Assembly (NCBI GenBank): GCA_030765245.1
Contig: JAVCCX010000085.1
Span: forward strand, 1 to 5,835
Origin: Candidatus Zophobacter franzmannii
GTDB taxonomy: Bacteria; Cloacimonadota; Cloacimonadia; Cloacimonadales; JAFGVF01
DNA: 5,835 nt
Reading direction: 5' to 3'
Each line of letters starts with the position of its first letter. Within the stretch, counting starts at the first letter, position 1. Positions 1 to 4,945 of this stretch are shown in pieces. Below the pieces are notes generated by a model, which did not search any database, was not told the DNA's origin, and saw nothing but the letters and a program-made list of their open reading frames with translations. The position numbers were made by a program, and so were the translations under genes.

Positions 1-188
1 AATCTGTGAATCCTGAAGAGTTTGATAATTTAGCTGACTACTTATTAGTTGAGCTCAATCATCTTCCTGAGACAGATGAAATGATTGTGATTGAAGATCT
101 ACATTTTAAAATTGTTGAGATTAAAAATCAGAGAATAAACTATGTAGAGATTACATGTAAGGAGCCGCTAACAAATAGTGAAGAATAG
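1..188 (+). CDS. C-terminal end of a CorC/HlyC-type membrane protein (5' truncated)
   Basis: This is the last 61 or so codons of a gene that begins left of the window. The frame is open from base 3 to the TAG at 186-188. The GTG at base 6 is probably an internal valine rather than a start, since the frame stays open to the edge. The residues fit the CorC_HlyC transporter-associated domain: an N-P-E-E-F-D-N-L-A-D-Y start, then L-N-H-L-P-E-T-D-E where the family has a 'lGriPe.Ge' turn, then alternating hydrophobic strands (MIVIEDLHFKIVEI) ending R-I-N-Y-V-E-I. In known members this small domain follows a DUF21 membrane domain and paired CBS domains, and the proteins are linked to divalent-cation export or tolerance. 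Those upstream domains lie outside the window, so the call rests on the tail alone. The gene overlaps the next one by 11 nt, which suggests a shared transcript. Confidence 0.7.
   Translation, partial: SVNPEEFDNLADYLLVELNHLPETDEMIVIEDLHFKIVEIKNQRINYVEITCKEPLTNSEE
159..164 (+). promoter_or_regulatory. Ribosome binding site supporting a GTG start
   Basis: AAGGAG lies inside the 3' end of the CorC-type gene, 13 nt before the GTG at 178. This spacing is a little long. No ATG gives a complete signal peptide in this frame, so this site together with the signal-peptide sequence supports the GTG start of the DUF3108 gene. Confidence 0.5.
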
Positions 189-903
189 TATATTACTTGT
201 TATCTGCTTATTCGCAGTAATCACACTCAGAGCAGACTATCTCGAGTACCGAGTTAGGGTCTGGGGCATAACCAATTCAGTCATAAAAGTAAAGCATGAG
301 AAAAGCGATACACTAGGTGTTTTCGATGTTCATGTGCAGACTTTATCTGCCGTCAGTATCTTCTCGAATGTAGATAATTACTATTACTCAACATACACCA
401 ACGGGTTCAATACCAACTATCTGAGAAAGAAGATACAGCAATCTAACTACACTGAGAACCGAGAAGTATTCATTCGTGATAACATAGCTTATATGATTGA
501 TTATACCAAGGATACTGAAGGTGAATATCCAGTATTTGAAGATACTTGTGATCTTTTTTGTGGACTCTTTAGAATGAGCAAAGATGCTGAAAAAGAGGGT
601 TCTTTTCATATATTTTCGAATCGGCATTTGTGGAAAGTTAATTACAAACCCGCAGGGATCGAAACCATTAAAACAGAACTAGGGAAAGTAGAAGCATATA
701 GATTAGAGATTTATTTCACACAATTAACCGAGGGTGACTTTAAATGCACGGATATTTTCACGAATAATGTTATGAAAGAGAACCAACTTCTTGAGTTATG
801 GATTTCCACTGATGAAGATAGAATACCACTTAGAGCACTTCTCCACAAAAACAAATTCCGAGTCTATTGGGATATCGTAGAATATCGAAACCAAGATGAC
901 TAA
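178..903 (+). CDS. DUF3108 family secreted or periplasmic protein
   Basis: The 241-residue product starts with a typical signal peptide: K2, a hydrophobic core over residues 4-17, and a likely cleavage after A19 (LRA|DY). It is therefore probably exported to the periplasm or outer envelope. The mature part is rich in beta-strand patterns and aromatic residues. Near the C terminus (about residues 205-220) it carries L-W-I-S-T-D-E-D-R-I-P-L-R. This matches the 'WlS.D..riPlr' signature of DUF3108, a family of LolA/LppX-like shape with no established biochemical role. The preceding stretch, in which an E-T-I-K-T-E-L-G-K-V-E-A-Y segment runs into a strand, also fits the family. The start overlaps the upstream gene by 11 nt and the stop overlaps the VanZ-like gene by 8 nt, so translation of the three is probably coupled. 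Envelope maintenance is a guess from context, and no function can be assigned. Confidence 0.72.
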   Translation: MKNSILLVICLFAVITLRADYLEYRVRVWGITNSVIKVKHEKSDTLGVFDVHVQTLSAVSIFSNVDNYYYSTYTNGFNTNYLRKKIQQSNYTENREVFIRDNIAYMIDYTKDTEGEYPVFEDTCDLFCGLFRMSKDAEKEGSFHIFSNRHLWKVNYKPAGIETIKTELGKVEAYRLEIYFTQLTEGDFKCTDIFTNNVMKENQLLELWISTDEDRIPLRALLHKNKFRVYWDIVEYRNQDD

Positions 904-1276
904 ACTTAGATTTACAAGCGTGTTGTTTTGGCTATGGATGATTCTTATTGTAACTCTTTCATCTTGGCCATCCCTTAAAACATCTGATACAGGTATTTTG
1001 TCACTAGATAAACTGCTACATTTTGGAAAATATGGCATGGCTGGATTGCTGCTTGGCTTGTTTCTCCTTCGAACTAATCATTCTCTCAAAAATATCATTA
1101 CTAAGTTTGCTTACTTAGCACTATTCAGCATAGCAGATGAGTATCATCAATTCTTTATCTCCGGACGAAGTGTATCAATTTGGGATGCAATTGCGAATCT
1201 CATCGGCGTCTTTTTTGCTTTACTATTTATTATCGTTATTATAAAAGGTATAATCTTTAAAAAACATTTATCGTAA
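896..1276 (+). CDS. VanZ-like family integral membrane protein
   Basis: This 126-residue protein has about four membrane segments, near residues 7-23, 46-59, 69-84 and 97-118. The conserved polar residues of the VanZ-like family are all present. They are D38-K-L-L-H42-F43 with Y46, then D81-E82-Y-H-Q85-F followed by G90-R91-S, then D97 and N101-L-I-G. The length matches stand-alone VanZ-like proteins of many bacteria. The namesake VanZ gives low-level teicoplanin resistance in enterococci. The biochemical role of the stand-alone proteins is unknown, so a resistance function should not be assumed. The ATG at 896 lies within the end of the DUF3108 gene and no separate ribosome site is obvious, which suggests translational coupling. 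A DUF3108 protein next to a VanZ-like protein suggests a shared envelope role, but that is inference only. Confidence 0.85.
   Translation: MTKLRFTSVLFWLWMILIVTLSSWPSLKTSDTGILSLDKLLHFGKYGMAGLLLGLFLLRTNHSLKNIITKFAYLALFSIADEYHQFFISGRSVSIWDAIANLIGVFFALLFIIVIIKGIIFKKHLS
1249..1254 (+). promoter_or_regulatory. Possible internal promoter -10 box ahead of ridA
   Basis: A perfect TATAAT lies in the 3' end of the VanZ-like gene, 33 nt before the ridA start. With a 17-nt spacer, the -35 position (1226-1231, TTTATT) matches TTGACA at only three of six bases. The surrounding sequence is AT-rich coding DNA, where such boxes arise by chance. If real, it would let ridA, pduO and gpmA be transcribed apart from the envelope genes. 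Confidence 0.25.
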
Positions 1277-1287
1277 TAGGAGCTAAT

Positions 1288-1659
1288 ATGATTGCAATAA
1301 ACACTCAAAATGCACCTAAGGTAGTAGGCCCATATTCACAAGCAAGCCTTAATAATGGTTTACTATTCATCTCAGGCCAACTAGGGTTTGATCCTAAGAC
1401 CAGTCTGTTATTAGGCGGATTTGAAGCTCAAGCTGAGCAAGTATTTAAAAACTTAGAAGCTGTTTTAAAAGAAGCTGATTTCACTTTTACAAATGTGATG
1501 AAAGTATCAGTCTTTCTCCAAAGTATGAATGACTTCACATCGTTGAACTCTATTTATGCTAAGTATTTTACAGAACCATATCCTGCCAGAGAAGCAATTG
1601 AAGTTGCTACTCTTCCTAAGGGTGGATTAGTCGAAATTTCCTTAATCGCAATGAAGTGA
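1288..1659 (+). CDS. ridA: RidA family enamine/imine deaminase
   Basis: The 123-residue product is full length for RidA (YjgF/YER057c/UK114). RidA is a small cytosolic trimer that hydrolyses reactive 2-aminoacrylate and related enamines released by PLP enzymes such as threonine/serine dehydratase. Visible landmarks are N8-A-P-K with G14-P-Y16-S-Q, the S29-G-Q-L strand, a Q48-A-E-Q helix ending in N55-L, and P99-A-R101-E. These are followed by L-P-K-G-G-L-V-E116-I-S. R101 and E116 correspond to the catalytic arginine and the glutamate of the active RidA subgroup, and Y16 to the conserved active-site tyrosine, so deaminase activity is expected. A clean TAGGAG at 1277-1282 sits 5 nt before the ATG. 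The gene follows the VanZ-like gene by 11 nt. Its TGA stop is part of the GAGGA ribosome site of the next gene. Confidence 0.95.
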   Translation: MIAINTQNAPKVVGPYSQASLNNGLLFISGQLGFDPKTSLLLGGFEAQAEQVFKNLEAVLKEADFTFTNVMKVSVFLQSMNDFTSLNSIYAKYFTEPYPAREAIEVATLPKGGLVEISLIAMK

Positions 1660-1666
1660 GGATAAG

Positions 1667-2194
1667 ATGTCAATTAGTACTAAAACTGGGGATAAGGGGA
1701 CTACAAGTCTTTGGAGTGGTCAAAGGGTTGAGAAGAGTTCATTAAGGGTTGAATCGTATGGAACTCTCGACGAACTTGATTCTCACATATCAGATGCCCT
1801 TTTATACGTAGAAGATCCATTATCTATTCACTTCATAGGTTTTATTCAACAACTTCTATACCGTGCCATGGGGCAGTTGGCAACAAAAGGAATGGACTTC
1901 AAAGCTCCAATCCTCCAGGTTGAAGTTGAGAAAGTTACAGAGATGGTGCATACTCTCGAAGCCAAGGTTGAGCTTACAGGTTTTGTTAAAACCGGTAGGA
2001 CTATTCAATCCGCAAAACTGGATATCTGCAGAGCAATTGCAAGAAGAGGGGAGAGAAGAATATTGGAATTGGATAACTCAGAGCCGGTTGCAGAGCCAGT
2101 TCGGATGTTCATCAACAGGCTTTCAGACCTACTCTTTATCATAGCTAGATACGAAGAACAATTAGTCGGCAAATTAGAATATAAAAAACTATAA
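1667..2194 (+). CDS. pduO: PduO-type ATP:cob(I)alamin adenosyltransferase
   Basis: The 175-residue enzyme is of the PduO/MMAB type. It transfers the adenosyl group of ATP to cob(I)alamin, giving adenosylcobalamin in the cytosol. It shows the N-terminal ATP loop T5-K-T-G-D-K-G-T-T-S-L, then Y31-G-T-L-D35-E-L. Next come C121-R-A-I-A-R-R-G-E-R-R and N150-R-L-S-D-L-L-F with A160-R, all hallmark positions of the family. F106 sits where the family has the phenylalanine that helps displace the lower ligand of cobalamin. One oddity is that the usual 'F-x-x-P-G-G' loop here reads F-V-K-T-G-R (residues 106-111). The GAGGA at 1658-1662 precedes the ATG by 4 nt and overlaps the ridA stop, so the two genes are likely translated together. 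The presence of this enzyme implies that the cell uses B12-dependent enzymes (mutases, diol dehydratases or ribonucleotide reductase), but none is in the window. Confidence 0.93.
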   Translation: MSISTKTGDKGTTSLWSGQRVEKSSLRVESYGTLDELDSHISDALLYVEDPLSIHFIGFIQQLLYRAMGQLATKGMDFKAPILQVEVEKVTEMVHTLEAKVELTGFVKTGRTIQSAKLDICRAIARRGERRILELDNSEPVAEPVRMFINRLSDLLFIIARYEEQLVGKLEYKKL

Positions 2195-2208
2195 ATAGGA
2201 GATTTTAA

Positions 2209-2958
2209 ATGTACAAGTTAGTACTTTTGCGTCATGGTCAATCAACTTGGAATTTAGAGAATAAGTTTACAGGATGGACAGATGTTGACCTTTCAAATCA
2301 AGGAGTTGAAGAAGCTAAATCAGCAGGAGTGATATTAAACGAGAAAGGTTATACTTTTGATATCGCCTTCACTTCTGTTTTAAAAAGAGCAATAAAGACC
2401 TTATGGTTTACCTTAGATGGCTTAAACCAACAATGGATACCTGTTTACAAAGCCTGGGAACTCAACGAAAGGCATTATGGAGACTTACAAGGTCTTAATA
2501 AAGGTGAAACAGCACAAAAATATGGTGATGATCAGGTTTTGGTATGGCGTCGTAGTTATGACACTCCGCCTCCTCCAATGACAATGGAAGATGATAGATA
2601 TGCAGGAAAGGACCCTCGTTATGGAAACCTCCCTGAGGAGAATATCCCACTTACTGAATGCCTAAAAGACACTGTTACAAGAGTAATCCCTTATTATGAG
2701 AACAAAATTAAACCATATATCAAAGATGGCCGAAATGTTATTATTACTGCACATGGTAATAGTCTCAGAGCCCTTGTTATGTATTTAGACAATGTCAGCG
2801 AAGAAGAGATTGTAAATCTAAATATTCCGACAGGTGTTCCACTTGTTTATGAGCTTGATGATGAGTTGAAACCTAAGAAGAGCTATTATCTAGGCGATAA
2901 CGCTGCTATTAAGAAGGCACAAGAAGCAGTTGCCAATCAAGGTAAAGCTGCCAAGTAA
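2209..2958 (+). CDS. gpmA: 2,3-bisphosphoglycerate-dependent phosphoglycerate mutase
   Basis: The 249-residue product is the normal size for GpmA. This cytosolic glycolytic enzyme interconverts 3-phosphoglycerate and 2-phosphoglycerate through a phosphohistidine primed by 2,3-bisphosphoglycerate. Catalytic features are complete: L7-R8-H9-G10 with the phosphorylated H9, F20-T-G-W-T-D-V-D-L-S, and T55-S-V-L-K-R60-A. These are followed by L85-N-E87-R-H-Y-G-D-L-Q-G, W113-R-R-S-Y-D, and the second catalytic histidine in T180-A-H182-G-N-S. The full-length insert (about residues 88-150) distinguishes it from short phosphatases of the same superfamily. The tail (about 231-249) is alanine- and lysine-rich, as in other dPGM proteins. 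The ribosome site AGGAG (2197-2201) lies 7 nt before the ATG. It is the last gene of the run and is followed by a strong terminator. Confidence 0.97.
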   Translation: MYKLVLLRHGQSTWNLENKFTGWTDVDLSNQGVEEAKSAGVILNEKGYTFDIAFTSVLKRAIKTLWFTLDGLNQQWIPVYKAWELNERHYGDLQGLNKGETAQKYGDDQVLVWRRSYDTPPPPMTMEDDRYAGKDPRYGNLPEENIPLTECLKDTVTRVIPYYENKIKPYIKDGRNVIITAHGNSLRALVMYLDNVSEEEIVNLNIPTGVPLVYELDDELKPKKSYYLGDNAAIKKAQEAVANQGKAAK

Positions 2959-2973
2959 TACCAATTTACTTTC

Positions 2974-3006
2974 ATAGGGCTTAGTTTACTGAGCCCTATT
3001 TCTTTA
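2974..3006 (+). terminator. Rho-independent terminator after gpmA
   Basis: An 11-bp stem (2974-2984 paired with 2989-2999, one T-G wobble) encloses the 4-nt loop TTTA. The stem contains a GGGC/GCCC core and is followed directly by the T-rich tail TTTCTTTATT. It starts 16 nt after the gpmA stop. Because the stem is nearly symmetric and is preceded by TTTACTTTCAT on the other side, it would mainly serve the + strand. It marks the 3' end of the first gene run. Confidence 0.9.
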
Positions 3007-3021
3007 TTGGTTATAGCCAAT
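3006..3021. repeat. Short imperfect palindrome after the terminator
   Basis: ATTGGTTATAGCCAAT is a 16-nt near-perfect inverted repeat. It has 5 bp of perfect pairing plus one T-G wobble around a TATA centre. It lies immediately after the terminator T-tail. It could be a backup hairpin or a protein site, or may be chance in AT-rich DNA. The half ATTGG recurs near the dnaX promoter at 3259 and 3281. Confidence 0.3.
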
Positions 3022-3037
3022 TGAATATAAATAGTGA

Positions 3038-3217
3038 AACATTAATACTATCTACACAGTGGAATTTGCAACGAGTTACAACAATTCTGACTATCTTGAT
3101 ACTGCTTGCTTTACAATATCATTAGGAATCATTGATAATCTCAAACTGCGTGTTGTTGAGGGTGGAGTAGAGACAAATGAAGTAGGAACGGAAAATGATA
3201 GTAAATCTAGAAATTAG
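3038..3217 (+). pseudogene. Possible remnant of an EAL (c-di-GMP phosphodiesterase) domain
   Basis: This reading frame is open between stops at 3035 and 3215-3217. It has no ATG, only a GTG at 3059 with no ribosome site. Its translation carries two pieces that resemble the EAL domain in the right order. E-F-A-T-S-Y-N-N-S-D-Y-L resembles the 'DFGTGYSSLSYL' metal-binding loop, and L-K-L-R-V-V-E-G-G-V-E-T-N-E resembles 'LkVVAEGVETeE'. About two dozen residues normally found between them (the K-I-D segment) are missing. The aspartate of the loop is Glu, the acidic residue of AEGVET is Gly, and the downstream Q-G-Y part is absent. Such a fragment could not fold or hydrolyse c-di-GMP. I read it as a decayed gene relic between two operons. 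The match is by eye over a short stretch, so a chance resemblance or a short unknown gene cannot be excluded. Confidence 0.42.
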
Positions 3218-3267
3218 AATTTGATAAGTAGTAAATCGATTGATGTTTAGTTTCTTCTATTGGTTCC

Positions 3268-3298
3268 TTGACAAGAAATCATTGGTAACATATTCAAT
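3268..3298 (+). promoter_or_regulatory. Candidate promoter for dnaX
   Basis: A perfect -35 consensus TTGACA occupies 3268-3273, 58 nt before the dnaX start and well downstream of the gpmA terminator. The -10 is weak. At a 17-nt spacing the hexamer is TATTCA. Better matches exist only at 15 nt (CATATT) or 19 nt (TTCAAT). A promoter is needed somewhere in this gap because the preceding run is terminated. The direct repeat ATTGGT at 3259-3264 and 3281-3286 (22 nt apart) brackets the -35 box. Confidence 0.38.
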
Positions 3299-3331
3299 AC
3301 TTGAAATGTTTTAAGAATATACGGAGAGTCA

Positions 3332-4945
3332 ATGTCATATACAGTTTTAGCAAGAAAATATCGACCTCAAACCTTTGAAGAGGTTTATGCTCAAGATCAT
3401 ATAACTCGAATACTTGTTAACGCAATTGAGATGAAGAGAGTTGCCCAAGCATATTTGTTTGCTGGACCTCGTGGTGTTGGTAAAACATCGATGGCGAGAA
3501 TTCTTGCAAAGAGCTTGAATTGTGAGAAAGGAGCATCCGCGCATCCTTGTAACGAGTGTTCCAATTGTACTACTATTACCAATGGAAGTTCACAGGATGT
3601 AGTAGAGATTGATGGAGCCTCAAATACTAGTGTGGATGATGTTAGGGATTTACAAAAAGATCTCATATATGCTACAGCAACATCGGTTTATAAAATATAT
3701 ATCATTGATGAAGTTCACATGTTATCGAAGAATGCTTTCAATGCACTTCTGAAGACGCTTGAGGAACCTCCTGAAAATGTTATCTTCATTTTTGCTACCA
3801 CAGAACCACATAAGGTGTTACCAACCATCTTATCAAGATGTCAACGCTTTGATTTTAAGAGTATTCCTGTTGAGTCCATTGTCAAAAGACTAAAGGATAT
3901 TGCAGTGAAAGAGAAGGTTCATACTGATGAGGAGTCTCTGTATATAATTGCTCAAAAAGCTGATGGTGGATTGCGTGATGCATTATCCTTATTTGACCAA
4001 GTAATTTCATATTGTGGGAATGACATTACATTCCAGCAAGTACAAGATATCTTTGGGATTTTACCTTACGACTTATTTGTCAACATCTTGAATGGAATAC
4101 ACAAAAAAGACTTTAAGGGAATTTTAAGTAACTTCCATACTCTAATTGAAGCCGGCAAAGATTTACAGGAGTTTCTAAGTGGGTTCATGGAATTTATCCG
4201 TAAACTCCTATTGATAAAGATTGGAGTTACTATCTCGGATATACCAGTATCTATGATTAGCCAATTTAATGATACTGCTGAACTATTTGAGCAGAACACT
4301 CTACTTTATTTTATCTCTATTCTCATGAAGCTGAAAAACGACATCAAGTCAGGTTCAAACTCAGTTATGCTTACAGAAATAACACTATTGAAAATGAGTA
4401 AAGTTGAAGATATGATTGAGATTTCTGATTTAGTTGAGAGAGTCAATCAAAACCCTGGCATTTCTAATCTTCCAAAGTCAAATCTAACTAATAGAGAAGT
4501 TAAAATTCCCAAGATCCCTGTAACAATTACAGAAGTTAAGGCTGATGCGGTGGATAATGTTAAAGAAAGTAGGACAAACTTGCATCCTTTACTAACATTT
4601 GATATTTTAAAAACTCAATGGAAAGAGATTGTCGAAACTGTCAAATCTAGACGAAGTATTGTAGGGAGAATGTTAGAAGTCGCAGAAATAAGCAATGTAA
4701 CGCAAGCTACAATTACTTTAACTGCGGACAACGATTTAGTTAGGAATTCGATAAATGAGCATGAACAAGAACTTCTCAATCTAATCAATTCAACATTTAA
4801 TGCATCAGTAAAGCATCTAAAAGTCAATGTCATTAGTGTAAGTAAAGAGAAGAAATCTGATTTTACAATGAATAACATTGAAGAGAAAGCTCCGGATTTA
4901 GCTAAGTTTATCAAAACAACAGATTCGATAGTCAAGCAACTATGA
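3332..4945 (+). CDS. dnaX: DNA polymerase III subunits gamma/tau (clamp loader ATPase)
   Basis: The 537-residue protein is the clamp-loader motor that opens and loads the beta sliding clamp at the replication fork. The AAA+ core shows L6-A-R-K-Y-R-P, Walker A G45-P-R-G-V-G-K-T52 and four zinc-binding cysteines C64, C73, C76 and C79. It continues with Walker B I124-I-D-E-V-H-M-L131, sensor 1 A155-T-T, the S168-R-C arginine finger and sensor 2 G212-G-L-R-D-A-L-S219. Domain III follows to about residue 370, then a low-complexity linker (about 380-415). A C-terminal domain (about 418-510) begins H-P-L-L-T-F and has the W-K-E-I and L-V-R-N pattern found in DnaX of many non-proteobacteria. GGAG at 3323-3326 lies 5 nt before the ATG. 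The motif VYAQDH has Ala where Gly is usual. The stop overlaps the next start as ATGA. ybaB and recR, common partners of dnaX, do not follow it. Confidence 0.96.
   Translation: MSYTVLARKYRPQTFEEVYAQDHITRILVNAIEMKRVAQAYLFAGPRGVGKTSMARILAKSLNCEKGASAHPCNECSNCTTITNGSSQDVVEIDGASNTSVDDVRDLQKDLIYATATSVYKIYIIDEVHMLSKNAFNALLKTLEEPPENVIFIFATTEPHKVLPTILSRCQRFDFKSIPVESIVKRLKDIAVKEKVHTDEESLYIIAQKADGGLRDALSLFDQVISYCGNDITFQQVQDIFGILPYDLFVNILNGIHKKDFKGILSNFHTLIEAGKDLQEFLSGFMEFIRKLLLIKIGVTISDIPVSMISQFNDTAELFEQNTLLYFISILMKLKNDIKSGSNSVMLTEITLLKMSKVEDMIEISDLVERVNQNPGISNLPKSNLTNREVKIPKIPVTITEVKADAVDNVKESRTNLHPLLTFDILKTQWKEIVETVKSRRSIVGRMLEVAEISNVTQATITLTADNDLVRNSINEHEQELLNLINSTFNASVKHLKVNVISVSKEKKSDFTMNNIEEKAPDLAKFIKTTDSIVKQL
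4606..4612 (+). promoter_or_regulatory. Possible -1 ribosomal frameshift heptamer in dnaX
   Basis: T TTA AAA lies in the correct phase for a -1 slip (codons I425-L426-K427) and fits the X XXY YYZ rule. After a slip, the -1 frame gives 12 more codons and stops at TAG 4648-4650. The result would be a 439-residue product with the AAA+ core and domain III but without the C-terminal domain, like gamma. No strong downstream stem or upstream Shine-Dalgarno stimulator is visible; only a weak 5-bp AGATT/AATCT pairing is seen nearby. In AT-rich DNA such a heptamer may be chance. Confidence 0.25.

Noticed and set aside
6..188. A complete 60-residue small protein starting at the GTG at base 6
   Set aside because: The frame stays open to the left edge and the residues match the C-terminal domain of a larger CorC/HlyC-type protein, so it is a truncated gene.
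896..1276. Glycopeptide resistance gene vanZ
   Set aside because: Only the family match is supported. No vanHAX or other resistance genes are nearby, and stand-alone VanZ-like proteins are common in bacteria with no resistance role.
1863..2144. A + strand open frame of 93 codons inside pduO in another phase
   Set aside because: It lies entirely within a well-supported enzyme gene, has no ribosome site and resembles no family.
3009..3125. A second + strand frame across the gap that translates to a hydrophobic stretch (T-I-L-T-I-L-I-L-L-A-L)
   Set aside because: It has no start codon with a ribosome site and overlaps the terminator. The other frame gives a better family match, and AT-rich DNA yields such hydrophobic runs by chance.
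4100..4112. Run of six A followed by G (CAC AAA AAA GAC) as a dnaX frameshift site
   Set aside because: The phase is wrong for a -1 A AAA AAG slip, and the site is at about codon 257-259, inside domain III. A product ending there would lose part of the clamp-loader core.
4615..4935. A minus-strand open frame opposite the dnaX C-terminal region
   Set aside because: It is antisense to a conserved domain, without a start signal or recognisable protein. Similar antisense frames at 388-627, 796-1038, 3347-3666, 4066-4299 and 5014-5262 are rejected for the same reason.
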